This document shows positions 23,021 to 32,338 of a stretch of DNA of 62,471 bases, piece after piece. Numbering within the stretch: the stretch's first letter is position 1; each line of letters starts with the position of its first letter. Made by a program: the position numbers and the translations under genes. The notes beneath the pieces were generated by a model. It was not told where the DNA came from and searched no databases. It was given only the letters and a program-made list of their open reading frames with translations. Origin of the DNA: Oscillospiraceae bacterium (GTDB lineage: Bacteria > Bacillota > Clostridia > Oscillospirales > Ruminococcaceae); contig JAFTTH010000034.1 of assembly GCA_017466885.1 (NCBI GenBank), positions 1-62,471 on the forward strand, in the 5' to 3' direction.

Positions 23021-23674
23021 ATGAATCTATCCTCCAACGATTTTGCTGAGCTTTGCCAATCGGCCTTTCAAAACACTACGATTTCAGCCGATGCGATTCC
23101 TTCTATTGATCTTTACATGGATCAGATCATTACTCTGACGGAGGGAGCTTTGGTCAATCCTCATGAGCGCCCTTTGACCAAAACAATGGTCAATAATTAC
23201 AGTAAGGATGGTCTGATTAAGCCGGTAAAGGGAAAAAAATATTCCAAAGAGCAGATCTTACAGATGCTTTTGATCTACAATCTCAAGCAAACCCTTGCCA
23301 TAGCGGATATCAAGCGGGTTTTTCATGGGATTTATGAGAATAAGCCGGTAGCTGAATGGGAAGATAAACTGCCGGAATTTGAGCATCTTTATCAGCTTTT
23401 GCTACAAAAGCAGGAGGAAAACCGCCGGCTCATTCCAACGATTTACGATAAAATTATCTCACCGTCCTCGGAGGAAAAGAGCCTTCAGGAGCAGGCTGCG
23501 GCAGCAATCATTGCTCTTTGTGCCGTTTCTGCGGATGCGAAGCTTTTAGCCTCCACCTTGGCTGAAACCTATTTCCCCGACCCAGAGCCGGAGAAAAAGG
23601 AAAAAAACAAAGAGAAAAAGAAGAAAAATAAGGAACTCACCTCGGAGGAGGAACAGGAAAATGGAGCGGACTGA
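23021..23674 (+). CDS. DUF1836 family protein, putative DNA-binding regulator
   Basis: 217 residues from ATG 23021 (GAAAGGATGG upstream). The core (about 35-110) is a DUF1836 domain with MerR/HTH character: T-K-T-M-V-N-N-Y-S-K-D-G-L-I followed by KYSKEQILQMLLI. The last ~30 residues are a Lys/Glu-rich charged tail. It overlaps pncB by 14 bp, so the two are translationally coupled, and a role in controlling NAD salvage is a reasonable guess. DUF1836 members have no firm function that I know. Confidence 0.85.
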   Translation: MNLSSNDFAELCQSAFQNTTISADAIPSIDLYMDQIITLTEGALVNPHERPLTKTMVNNYSKDGLIKPVKGKKYSKEQILQMLLIYNLKQTLAIADIKRVFHGIYENKPVAEWEDKLPEFEHLYQLLLQKQEENRRLIPTIYDKIISPSSEEKSLQEQAAAAIIALCAVSADAKLLASTLAETYFPDPEPEKKEKNKEKKKKNKELTSEEEQENGAD

Positions 23675-25103
23675 ACGAAATCTCTCGATGCTGACCGATT
23701 TTTATGAGTTGACTATGGCGGGCGGCTATTTTGAAAACGGCCGGGCAGAGGAAACCGGAATTTTCGATATGTTTTACCGGAAAAACCCCGATAATGCCGG
23801 TTTTTCCATCTTTGCAGGACTGGAGCAGCTGATCGACTACCTCAATAACCTCTCTTTTTCGGATGAAGATATCGATTATCTTCGGGAGAAGAAGATTTTT
23901 TCGGAGGAATTTCTTCGATATCTGCGGGGCTTTCAGTTTTCCTGCGATGTTTGGGCAATGGAGGAAGGCACCCCTATGTTCCCCGGGGAGCCGATTGTGA
24001 TTGTCAAAGGGCCGATGATCCAGGCGCAACTGGTGGAAACAATGGTTCTTTTAACGATTAACCACCAGTCTCTGGTCTGCACCAAAGCAAACCGGATTGT
24101 TCGCGCCGCGGCGGGACGGGCTGTTTTTGAGTTCGGCTCCCGGCGGGCGCAGAGCTATGATGCCGCCCTTTTGGGTGCGCGGGCCGCTTATATTGCCGGA
24201 TGTGCCGGCACCGCCTGCGTAATGGCCGACCGGGATTATGGCATCCCCGCCCTGGGCACAATGGCCCATAGCTGGATCCAATTTTTTGACAGCGAATACG
24301 AAGCCTTTGCCGCCTATGCCCGGCTCTACCCTACAAGCTGCACCCTCTTGGTAGATACCTATAACGTTCTTTCCTCGGGTGTGCCCAATGCAATCCGGGT
24401 GTTTGACGAGGTGCTGAAGCCTATGGGCTACCGTCCCAACGGGATCCGGATTGACAGCGGTGACATTGCGTATCTTTCCAAAAAAGCCCGGAAAATGCTG
24501 GACGATGCCGGCTACCCCGATGTTAAAATCGTTGCATCCAATTCCCTGGACGAGTATATCATCCGGGATCTGTTGATCCAGAATGCCCCGGTTGATATTT
24601 TCGGTGTGGGTGAGAATTTGATTACCGCAAAAAGCTGTCCCGTTTTCGGGGGTGTTTATAAGCTGGTGGGTGTTGAGCGGGATGGAAGGATTATCCCTAA
24701 AATCAAACTTAGTGAATCCAGCGAAAAGATCACCACACCTCATTTCAAGTCCCTTTACCGATTCTTTTCCCAGGAAAGCGGCAAAGCGATCGCCGACTAT
24801 ATCACCCTTCACAGTGAGACAGTGGATGTTTCCGATGGGATCGAGATCTTTGATCCGGTTGCCACCTGGAAGCGGAGAACATTGGAAAACATCACCTGCA
24901 AGCCGATGCTGAAGCAAATTTTCCGGAAGGGGATCTGCATCTATCATTCTCCCAATATTTATACCATTCGGGCCAACTGCCTGGCCGGGGTGGAATCCCT
25001 TTGGGATGAGGAAAAGCGTTTTGAGTTTCCTCATGTTCATTACGTGGACTATTCCCAGGCACTTTGGAACGTTAAAAACGATCTTCTTTCCGCAAAACGG
25101 TAA
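23661..25103 (+). CDS. pncB: Nicotinate phosphoribosyltransferase
   Basis: 480 residues, normal length. M-L-T-D-F-Y-E-L-T-M-A-G-G-Y near the start, the FEFGSRRAQ motif, and the phosphate-binding I-R-I-D-S-G-D-I-A segment are hallmarks of NAPRTase. It makes nicotinate mononucleotide from nicotinate and PRPP with ATP, the first step of nicotinate salvage to NAD, in the cytoplasm. The start sits inside the end of the DUF1836 gene with AGGAGG just upstream. Confidence 0.96.
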   Translation: MERTERNLSMLTDFYELTMAGGYFENGRAEETGIFDMFYRKNPDNAGFSIFAGLEQLIDYLNNLSFSDEDIDYLREKKIFSEEFLRYLRGFQFSCDVWAMEEGTPMFPGEPIVIVKGPMIQAQLVETMVLLTINHQSLVCTKANRIVRAAAGRAVFEFGSRRAQSYDAALLGARAAYIAGCAGTACVMADRDYGIPALGTMAHSWIQFFDSEYEAFAAYARLYPTSCTLLVDTYNVLSSGVPNAIRVFDEVLKPMGYRPNGIRIDSGDIAYLSKKARKMLDDAGYPDVKIVASNSLDEYIIRDLLIQNAPVDIFGVGENLITAKSCPVFGGVYKLVGVERDGRIIPKIKLSESSEKITTPHFKSLYRFFSQESGKAIADYITLHSETVDVSDGIEIFDPVATWKRRTLENITCKPMLKQIFRKGICIYHSPNIYTIRANCLAGVESLWDEEKRFEFPHVHYVDYSQALWNVKNDLLSAKR

Positions 25104-25108
25104 AAAAG

Positions 25109-25156
25109 GCCCTCCCCAAGCAGTTCACAATGCATTGGGGAGGGCTCATTTTGTTA
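25109..25156 (+). terminator. Terminator of pncB
   Basis: An 11-bp perfect stem (25109-25119 with 25135-25145) is followed by TCATTTTGTTATTTT. The capA gene converges from the right. Confidence 0.8.
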
Positions 25157-26374
25157 TTTTAAGTAATCGGGGAGAAATTCCACATCCACGTAATCGGTGA
25201 TGATCTTTTTCGCCCATTCAACGGTCACCGGCGCAGATTCCTGGGTATTGGAGAAATGAGCGGCGGCAAGCTCTGGGGTAAAATGCTCCAATGTCAGCAG
25301 GCGGTAATCCTTAAACCCCTGTCGGTGGAAACTGACGGTAGGGATACAGGAGGCATTTTCAATTCGGGGCGCCTCCCCCTCCCTCCAGCAAATATTGAAG
25401 GATGCGATAAGGCCGACCATATTCCGGAAACGAAGTTGAGAGTTCAGCATATTGCCGAGGGAATAGTAAACGAGTGTTTGATTGCCGCTCTCCCCTTCCA
25501 CCCACTCAATGGGGTGGATCACGTGAGGGTGGTGGCCCAGCACCACCGCAACCCCTTCATCGGCCATCATTTGGGCAAGGGAACGCTGATGCTGGTTGAC
25601 AGAAAAGCTGTCCTCGTCTCCCCAATGGACCGAAACGATCACCATATCAGAAAGTTCCTTCGCTGCGCGAATCTGTCGGGTCATAATATTTTTATCCGTC
25701 CAGGGAATGATCAGTTCCGACCCGGAAGGGAGAGAAAGGCCGTTGGTGGAAAAGGTGTAGGAAAGGACGGCAATCTTCAAACCATCTTTTTGGAAAATCC
25801 GGACAGTGTCGTAATCCTTCTGATTCCGATAGGCTCCCACGTGGAAAACGGAAAGAGAATCCAGAAAATCAATCTCCTCCGCCAGCCCGGATGCGCCCTG
25901 GTCGATCATATGGTTATTGGCTACGCTGATAATATCAAATCCCAGGGTCACGAGGTCTTTTCCCATCTGCTGGGGCGTATTAAACCGGGGATAGTTGGAA
26001 AAGCCGCGATGGTCACCGCACATCGGTGTCTCCTGATTGATAAAGGAGATATCCGCCCCGGCAATCAGCGGAGCAACATCCTCATAAAAAGGGAGGAAAT
26101 CATGGCCAACCACCTTGCCGTTTTCCATCACTCGGGCGGCATGGTAAACTGCACCATGGATGATATTGTCCCCAAATCCAAGAAAGGAGAGCCTATGTTC
26201 CGGAGCCGGTTCGGAAGATACCGCTTCGGAGGACTCCTCCCCTCCGGAGGATATCACTGACGAGGCTTGGGAGGAAACGGAATCCTGCATTGAGGATGGA
26301 TCTGCTTCAGTATTGCACCCGACAATGGAGACCGCAAAAATGAGCGGCAAAAGAATAGATAAGACTTTTTTCAT
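25154..26374 (-). CDS. CapA/PgsA-like lipoprotein (capsule-synthesis-type metallophosphatase fold)
   Basis: 406 residues from ATG 26374 (GGAGG upstream). The signal peptide (1-19) ends at a lipobox-like S-I-V-G-C, so it is probably a membrane-anchored lipoprotein, followed by a Ser/Glu-rich linker (about 21-50). The remainder is a PGA_cap domain: FLGFGDNIIHG, S-F-I-N-Q-E-T-P-M, SVHWGDE and GHHPHVIHP with likely metal-binding His residues. Such proteins are involved in poly-gamma-glutamate export but many have unknown roles. No pgsBC genes are near. The open frame extends upstream to 26554, across the clpX terminator, and that extension is rejected. Confidence 0.9.
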   Translation of the reverse strand: MKKVLSILLPLIFAVSIVGCNTEADPSSMQDSVSSQASSVISSGGEESSEAVSSEPAPEHRLSFLGFGDNIIHGAVYHAARVMENGKVVGHDFLPFYEDVAPLIAGADISFINQETPMCGDHRGFSNYPRFNTPQQMGKDLVTLGFDIISVANNHMIDQGASGLAEEIDFLDSLSVFHVGAYRNQKDYDTVRIFQKDGLKIAVLSYTFSTNGLSLPSGSELIIPWTDKNIMTRQIRAAKELSDMVIVSVHWGDEDSFSVNQHQRSLAQMMADEGVAVVLGHHPHVIHPIEWVEGESGNQTLVYYSLGNMLNSQLRFRNMVGLIASFNICWREGEAPRIENASCIPTVSFHRQGFKDYRLLTLEHFTPELAAAHFSNTQESAPVTVEWAKKIITDYVDVEFLPDYLK

Positions 26375-26415
26375 TGTTTTCCTCCGAAATAAAAACTTCT
26401 CTTTTTCAAAAGCAA

Positions 26416-26446
26416 CACCCGGCCTTGCCGAAAGGCAGACCGGGTG
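26416..26446 (-). terminator. Terminator of clpX
   Basis: A stem of about 13 bp (26416-26429 with 26434-26446) lies just after the clpX stop on the minus strand, followed by TTGCTTTTG. Confidence 0.7.
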
Positions 26447-26450
26447 ATTT

Positions 26451-27764
26451 TTACGCAACCGGAGACCTTTTATGATTCCGTTTCGGCGGCTGCTGCAACT
26501 GCTTCTTTTTGGTTTTCTTTGCGGGGTTGCGAATGATCTGGACGGTTTTTTCACCTTTTACGTAATCGCTGGTGATGATGACCCGCTCCACGGTAGGATC
26601 AGAGGGAATCTCAAACATAATGTTCCCCAGCAAATCCTCCATGATGGCACGGATGCCGCGGGCACCCGTTTTCCGCTCCAGAGCTTTTTGAGCAACCGCA
26701 CGGATTGCATCATCGGTAAACTCAAGCTCCACATCATCTAGCTCGAAGAGCCGGCAATATTGCTTGGTAATGGCGTTTTTCGGTTCCCGCATAATCCGGA
26801 TCATCGACTCCTCATCCAGCGGGCTCAGGGGGGTAATCACAGGGAGACGGCCCACCAACTCCGGAATCAAGCCAAACTTAATAATATCATGTGGAACAAC
26901 TTTCTTGAGGACTTCCTCCTCCATCAAGGTCTGTTTGCCCTTAATATTGGAGCCAAAGCCCAATGTTGCAGGGGTTTCCCGCTTGGAGATGATCTTTTCC
27001 AAACCATCAAATGCGCCACCGCAGATGAAGAGAATATTGGAGGTATCAATCCGGATAAACTCCGCCTGGGGATGCTTCCGACCACCCTGGGGCGGGACAT
27101 TTGCAACCGTTCCCTCAATGATCTTCAAAAGCGCCTGCTGGACACCTTCACCGCTGACATCCCGGGTGATGGAGGTGTTTTCCGACTTGCGGGAGATCTT
27201 ATCAATCTCATCAATATAAATAATTCCCCGCTCGGCCCGCTCAATATCATAATCGGCGGCCTGGATCAAACGGAGGAGGATATTCTCAACATCCTCACCC
27301 ACATAGCCAGCCTCGGTAAGGGTGGTTGCATCGGTAATGGCGAAGGGAACGTCCAGAATCCGGGCGAGAGTTTGGGCAAGCATTGTTTTTCCAACGCCGG
27401 TGGGACCGATCAACAGGACATTACTCTTGCTGATCTCCACCCCATCCTCCCGGGCGGCAAACATCCGCTTATAGTGGTTATACACCGCGACGGACAAGGA
27501 AACCTTCGCGGCATCCTGCCCGATCACGTACTGATCCAACTGCGCCTTGATTTCCTTGGGGGAAAGAAGGACGAAATCCTCCTTCATCTCCGGATAATCC
27601 GGCTCTGCATCCAGGAACTTTTCCTCCGTAGCAAATGCACTGACGCAAAGCTCCACACAATCACTGCAGATGGAAGCATTGGGACCGGTAAAGAGAGTCT
27701 TGACCTTATCCTGCGACCTGCCGCAGAAGGAACAGCACAGCATATCTTTTTCGTTTTTCGACAT
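26451..27764 (-). CDS. clpX: ATP-dependent Clp protease ATPase subunit ClpX
   Basis: 437 residues. N-terminal C4 zinc domain (CSFCGR and CSDCVELC), Walker A GPTGVGKT, Walker [16 protein letters not shown] pore loop and the IGF-type ClpP-docking loop (L-G-F-G-S). C-terminal basic tail. It unfolds substrates for ClpP. It is last gene of tig-clpP-clpX, the common Gram-positive order; lon does not follow. Confidence 0.98.
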   Translation of the reverse strand: MSKNEKDMLCCSFCGRSQDKVKTLFTGPNASICSDCVELCVSAFATEEKFLDAEPDYPEMKEDFVLLSPKEIKAQLDQYVIGQDAAKVSLSVAVYNHYKRMFAAREDGVEISKSNVLLIGPTGVGKTMLAQTLARILDVPFAITDATTLTEAGYVGEDVENILLRLIQAADYDIERAERGIIYIDEIDKISRKSENTSITRDVSGEGVQQALLKIIEGTVANVPPQGGRKHPQAEFIRIDTSNILFICGGAFDGLEKIISKRETPATLGFGSNIKGKQTLMEEEVLKKVVPHDIIKFGLIPELVGRLPVITPLSPLDEESMIRIMREPKNAITKQYCRLFELDDVELEFTDDAIRAVAQKALERKTGARGIRAIMEDLLGNIMFEIPSDPTVERVIITSDYVKGEKTVQIIRNPAKKTKKKQLQQPPKRNHKRSPVA

Positions 27765-27786
27765 GGGGCGAACGCTCTCCTATTCT

Positions 27787-28368
27787 TTAGCGCTTTTCAA
27801 TGACCTTATCCACAAGGCCATACTCCATTGCTTCCTGCGCAGTCATAAAATTATCCCGTTCGGTATCCAACTCAATCCGCTCCAGCGGCTGGCCGGTTGC
27901 CTCGGAAAGCATCTTATTCAGACGGTCCCTGGTGCGGAGAATGTGATCGGCGTGGATCTTAATATCCGTTGCCTGGCCTCTTGTTCCGCCCAAGGGCTGG
28001 TGGATCATAATCTCACTATTGGGAAGGGCGTACCGCTTGCCCTTTGTGCCGGCGGAGAGGAGGAAAGCGCCCATACTTGCCGCCATACCGATACAGATGG
28101 TGGAAACATCGCATTTAATGTATTTCATCGTATCATAAATGGCAAGACCTGCGGTAACAGAACCGCCGGGGCTATTGATATAAAGGCTGATATCCTTCTC
28201 GGAATCCTGGCCTTCCAGATAAAGCAACTGGGCAACAACGAGACTTGCGGTAGCATCATTCACTTCATCGGAAAGCATGATGATCCGGTCATTCAGTAAA
28301 CGGGAGAAAATATCATACGCCCGCTCCCCTCTTCCGGTTTGTTCAATTACGGTTGGCACTAAACTCAT
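27787..28368 (-). CDS. clpP: ATP-dependent Clp protease proteolytic subunit
   Basis: 193 residues. Serine protease with catalytic Ser in [11 protein letters not shown], His in MIHQPLGG and a late Asp in L-D-T-E-R-D-N-F-M. It forms the tetradecamer working with ClpX. It is 22 bp ahead of clpX and about 100 bp after tig. Confidence 0.98.
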   Translation of the reverse strand: MSLVPTVIEQTGRGERAYDIFSRLLNDRIIMLSDEVNDATASLVVAQLLYLEGQDSEKDISLYINSPGGSVTAGLAIYDTMKYIKCDVSTICIGMAASMGAFLLSAGTKGKRYALPNSEIMIHQPLGGTRGQATDIKIHADHILRTRDRLNKMLSEATGQPLERIELDTERDNFMTAQEAMEYGLVDKVIEKR

Positions 28369-28469
28369 TTCCGATCATCCTTTCCAAATTCGGTTATTTT
28401 ACATTGCCCTGCCCGCCAACAACATTCAGTTTTGACAGACAGGGCAATCATTATTCAGATTCCCGAAGC

Positions 28470-30008
28470 TTATTCAGCGGGGGTCTCTTCTGTTTTTTTG
28501 GTGGTGCGCTTCCGGGTTGCGGGCTTCTTCTCAGCAGCCTCCTCCGCGGGAGCAGCCACGGCAGCCTCAGCCTTGGGGGCAGCCTTCTTGGCAGTAGTTT
28601 TCTTTGCGGTGGTGGTCTTCTTGGCGGCGGGCTTCTTCTCGGCAGTCTCCTCTGCGGAAGCCTCCTCAGCAGCCTCGGCCTTGGGAGCAGCCTTCTTGGT
28701 GGTCTTCTTGGCGGCGGCCTTCTTGGGCTTGCCAACCTTGGCATTTTCCTTAATCAGGTCGATGGCCTTCTTTGCAGCCAGATCCTTGGCGATATCCTCA
28801 GCGGGGATCAGCTCCTTGGCCTTCTCAACATCCACACCATAATTCTCGGCGAGGCGGGCAAACTCCTCGTTCAGCTCGTCCTCGGTAGGATTGAGGGCTT
28901 CGATCTGGGCAATCTTCTCCAGAGCAAGACGAATCTTGACCTGCTTCTCAGCCTGGGGACGAAGAGTCTTAAGGAAGGACTCGGTATTCATACCGATATA
29001 AGAAAGGTAAGTATTGAAATCAAGGCCCTGCATCTGCACCCGGTACTGATAATCCCGGAGGAGATCGTTGGCAGCGTTATCATACATTACCTCGGGAATC
29101 TCAGCCTCCAGCTTCTCGATCACCTGGTCGATCAGGCTATTCTCAAACTCAGCATCCGCATTGGCGGTCTTCTGCTCGGTCAGCTTGGCAAGGATATCAG
29201 CCTTCAGCTCATCCAGAGTGTTGAACTCGCTGACGTCCTGAGCAAAATCATCATCCAGTGCAGGAAGCTCCTTGGCTTTCAGCTCGCAGAGCTTAACCTT
29301 GAAGACGGCAGGCTTGGCTTTCAGATCTTCCGCGTGGTAATCCTCGGGGAAGGTGACATTTACATCAAACTCCTCGCCGGCATTTTTGCCAACGATCTGA
29401 TCCTCAAAGCCGGGGATAAACTGGCCACTGCCAAGAGTCAGCTCATGGCCCTCCGCCTCGCCACCCTCGAAAGCAACGTCATCCACGAAGCCCTTGAAGT
29501 TGATCACGGCAATATCGCCATTCTGGGCAGCACGATCCTCAACGGTGATGATCCGGGCATTCCGGTCCTGCAGGTCGGTCAGACGGGCGGTAACCTCCTC
29601 GTCAGACACGGCAACCTCTGCTTTCTCAGCAGACAAGCCCTTATAGCCATCAATTGCAACCTCAGGCTTAACAATCACGATAGCCTTGAAGGAGACACCG
29701 GTCTCTTTATCCACCGAAAGAACCTCAACATCTGCAGGAGCAACCGGCTCAATTCCGGCTTCCTTCACCGCGCTCATATAAGCCTCGGGGTACAGATCGT
29801 TCACAGCATCCTCGAAGAAAACGCCTTCACCGTAATATCTTTCGATGAAGCTCTTGGGGGCCTTGCCCTTCCGGAACCCAGGGATGGTGATCTTTTTGAC
29901 ATTCTTGCGGTAGACTTTATCTACTGCTGCGAGGAACGCTTCTTTATCGACAGCGATCTCCAGCTCGTATTTGTTTGTTTCTACCTTTTTGGACGAAGTA
30001 AGACTCAT
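28470..30008 (-). CDS. tig: Trigger factor with long Lys/Ala-rich C-terminal tail
   Basis: 512 residues, longer than the usual ~430. Ribosome-binding domain with GFRKGKAP (44-51), PPIase domain with G-D-I-A-V-I-N-F-K-G-F (about 164-174) and the helical chaperone domain to about residue 424. Residues 425-512 form an extra low-complexity tail of K, A, T, P and E (blocks such as KKAAPKAEAA, repeated twice), resembling histone H1-like or nucleic-acid-binding tails. It is first gene of tig-clpP-clpX. Confidence 0.96.
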   Translation of the reverse strand: MSLTSSKKVETNKYELEIAVDKEAFLAAVDKVYRKNVKKITIPGFRKGKAPKSFIERYYGEGVFFEDAVNDLYPEAYMSAVKEAGIEPVAPADVEVLSVDKETGVSFKAIVIVKPEVAIDGYKGLSAEKAEVAVSDEEVTARLTDLQDRNARIITVEDRAAQNGDIAVINFKGFVDDVAFEGGEAEGHELTLGSGQFIPGFEDQIVGKNAGEEFDVNVTFPEDYHAEDLKAKPAVFKVKLCELKAKELPALDDDFAQDVSEFNTLDELKADILAKLTEQKTANADAEFENSLIDQVIEKLEAEIPEVMYDNAANDLLRDYQYRVQMQGLDFNTYLSYIGMNTESFLKTLRPQAEKQVKIRLALEKIAQIEALNPTEDELNEEFARLAENYGVDVEKAKELIPAEDIAKDLAAKKAIDLIKENAKVGKPKKAAAKKTTKKAAPKAEAAEEASAEETAEKKPAAKKTTTAKKTTAKKAAPKAEAAVAAPAEEAAEKKPATRKRTTKKTEETPAE

Positions 30009-30028
30009 TTTTAATTATCCTCCCAAAC

Positions 30029-30053
30029 TGATAATCATTATCTTATGAATTAT
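30029..30053 (-). promoter_or_regulatory. tig -10 element followed by a Fur-like 7-1-7 box
   Basis: TATAAT on the minus strand (30048-30053). TGATAAT-C-ATTATCT (30029-30043) lies between it and the ribosome site and differs by one base from the 7-1-7 box of Fur-family repressors (TGATAATNATTATCA). No Fur-family gene is in the window. Confidence 0.4.
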
Positions 30054-30108
30054 ATCATAAAATTTTCGGAATTTCCAGTATTCTTCCAAGTTTTACAGTT
30101 TGCACATC

Positions 30109-30795
30109 TTATAATATTTTAACAGGATCAAACTGGATAGAATCACCGGATATCAACCGAAAATCAATCCCCATATAATTGCCCTGGATGGCTTTTTTAA
30201 CGGCAGAACTATGGAGATGGCCGTAATAACACCGGGTAATGCCATACCGGAGTAAAACATCCATAATTTCCTCTGCAACATAATCCCCATACACCGGCGG
30301 ATAATGAAGGAAAACAATGGGGGGCTTTCCGGATTTTGCCGCGTGGTCCAAGGAAAGAACAAGCCGCCCCGCCTCACGGGCAAGAACAAGCTTATCGGGG
30401 GCAGAGCCACCCTCATAGACCCATCCCCTGCTCCCGCAGATGGAAATATCCTCATATTCATAGGAATCGTTGAAGAGGATATTCAGGGTGGAAAGCTCCT
30501 TTTCCGCCAAAAACGCATCCAGCTTTTTCCGGGTAGACCACCAATAATCGTGATTTCCCTTCAAAAGAATTTTCCGGCCCGGCAAGCGATGGAGATACGC
30601 AAGGTCGGGATACGCATCCTCCAAAGTCATTCCCCAGGAAATATCCCCGGCGATCACAACGGTATCCTCCGGGCGGATCTTTGCCTGCCAGTTGGCGGTC
30701 AGACGGTCTACATATCCGCTCCAGCCGCCAAAAATATCCATCGGCTTATCTGTTCCAAAGGAAAGATGGGGATCTGCAATAGCATACAGCGACAT
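30109..30795 (-). CDS. Calcineurin-like metallophosphoesterase
   Basis: 228 residues. The metal-binding motif set is complete: A-D-P-H-L (D-x-H), VIAGDISWG (GD), LLKGNHDYWW (GNHD), a His in FLHYPP and YGHLH (GHxH). It is cytoplasmic, with no signal peptide. The substrate is unknown; it may be a nucleotide or phosphoprotein phosphatase. It lies between tig and thrC in the leftward block, 18 bp after thrC. Confidence 0.93.
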   Translation of the reverse strand: MSLYAIADPHLSFGTDKPMDIFGGWSGYVDRLTANWQAKIRPEDTVVIAGDISWGMTLEDAYPDLAYLHRLPGRKILLKGNHDYWWSTRKKLDAFLAEKELSTLNILFNDSYEYEDISICGSRGWVYEGGSAPDKLVLAREAGRLVLSLDHAAKSGKPPIVFLHYPPVYGDYVAEEIMDVLLRYGITRCYYGHLHSSAVKKAIQGNYMGIDFRLISGDSIQFDPVKIL

Positions 30796-30813
30796 CTGCC
30801 GCCTCCTTCCCTT

Positions 30814-32316
30814 TTATTTCCCGCTCTGCTGACGGGCAAAACTCATCAGGGCATCCTCCATCCGGTCCTTTTCACAGCTCTCCGCAAACCGGACAGGCTT
30901 TGCAAAAAGGTTGGCCAACCGTTCCGGAATGGCAAGTCCCGAGCGCTCAGCAAGGCCCTTGAGCATCTCTTCCTCTGACCGATTCAAAAGCTCGGGAGCG
31001 ATTGCTTCGGCAACGCTCGCGGCAAACTTATAAGGGCTGGCGGTAGAGGCGATGAGAACGGGAGTCTCATCGCCGCTGGCCTCCCGGTACTCCCGGTACA
31101 CCCGCAAAGCAACGGCGGTATGGGGGTCGGCAAGGTAGCCATACTCCTCAAACACCCGACGGATCTCTTCCTTGGTAGCCGTATCATCGCAGCAGCCGCC
31201 GCAGAACACCTCGCCAATCTTACCCTGCAACTCCTCGCTGACACGGTAAGCACCATCCTTGGAGAGAGCATCCATCCACTCCTTCACAAGCTGATCGTTT
31301 TCCCCGGAAACCAGATACAAAAGACGCTCCAGATTGCTGGAAATCAGAATATCCATAGAGGGAGAAATGGTGGTATGGAAGGGACGCTTCTTATCATATG
31401 TTCCGGTGGCAAAGAAGTCCGTCAGAACATTATTGGCATTGGATGCACAGACCAGCTTATTCACCGGCAGGCCCATACACCGGGCAAAATATGCTGCAAG
31501 AATATTTCCAAAGTTTCCGGTAGGAACGCAAACATTGATGGGATCACCGAACGAAACAGTCCCCTGGGCCACCATATCGCAGTATCCGCTGAAATAGTAG
31601 ACGATCTGAGGCAGGAGCCGTCCCCAGTTGATGGAGTTAGCGCTGGAGAAGGCAATTCCCATCTCTGCCAGCTTTTTGGCAAGAACAGGGTCGGTAAACA
31701 TCTTTTTGACACCGCTTTGCGCGTCATCAAAGTTTCCTTCAATGGCACAAACGGAAACGTTCTTTCCTTCCTGGGTGGTCATCTGCCGCTTCTGCATGGG
31801 ACTGACGCCATCCTGAGGATAGAACACCTGAATGGAGACGCCATCCACATCTGCAAAGCCCTCCAGGGCCGCCTTACCGGTATCACCGGAGGTGGCAACA
31901 AGGATCATGATCTGCTTGCTGTCCGGCTGCTTGGAGGCAGAAATTGTCAGCAAATAAGGCAGAATCTGCAGGGCCATATCCTTAAACGCGGAGGTGGGGC
32001 CATGCCAAAGCTCCAGAATGTTCAGTCCGCCACCGGGGCAAACCACCGGGGCAATCCGGGGATCGGCAAAACCGGTACCGTAAGCCCCTTCCACGCTCCG
32101 ACGGATCTCCTCCGGAGTAAAATCAGTCAGATACAGAGAGAGAATCCGCTCTGCCCGCTGGCAATAGGTCAAAGGAACCAGCTCCTTGATCTGCTCTGCC
32201 GTAAGGGCAGGGATCGCGCTGGGAAGATAAAGTCCCCCATCCGCAGAGATTCCTTCCGAGATCGCCTGGGAAGCGGTCTTTTGAAGGGAGCTGTTCCGTG
32301 TGCTTTTGTAGTCCAT
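30814..32316 (-). CDS. thrC: Threonine synthase
   Basis: 500 residues from ATG 32316 (AAAGGA upstream). N-terminal SADGGLYLP, and the PLP lysine in GPTSAFKDMALQ. It is the longer (type II, yeast/E. coli-like) class. It converts O-phosphohomoserine to threonine. The frame extends upstream to 32580 into the dipeptidase gene; that part is not coding. It is 22 bp after the dipeptidase gene. No hom or thrB is nearby. Confidence 0.95.
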   Translation of the reverse strand: MDYKSTRNSSLQKTASQAISEGISADGGLYLPSAIPALTAEQIKELVPLTYCQRAERILSLYLTDFTPEEIRRSVEGAYGTGFADPRIAPVVCPGGGLNILELWHGPTSAFKDMALQILPYLLTISASKQPDSKQIMILVATSGDTGKAALEGFADVDGVSIQVFYPQDGVSPMQKRQMTTQEGKNVSVCAIEGNFDDAQSGVKKMFTDPVLAKKLAEMGIAFSSANSINWGRLLPQIVYYFSGYCDMVAQGTVSFGDPINVCVPTGNFGNILAAYFARCMGLPVNKLVCASNANNVLTDFFATGTYDKKRPFHTTISPSMDILISSNLERLLYLVSGENDQLVKEWMDALSKDGAYRVSEELQGKIGEVFCGGCCDDTATKEEIRRVFEEYGYLADPHTAVALRVYREYREASGDETPVLIASTASPYKFAASVAEAIAPELLNRSEEEMLKGLAERSGLAIPERLANLFAKPVRFAESCEKDRMEDALMSFARQQSGK

Positions 32317-32338
32317 TGATGATCCTTTCCTTTCCCAT

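Noticed and set aside
26375..26554. Upstream extension of the CapA-like protein
   Set aside because: It runs through the clpX terminator; signal peptide and GGAGG fix the start at 26374.
28353..30014. 553-residue plus-strand frame opposite tig
   Set aside because: Shadow frame; its Gly/Leu/Ser repeats mirror the Lys/Ala tail codons of trigger factor.
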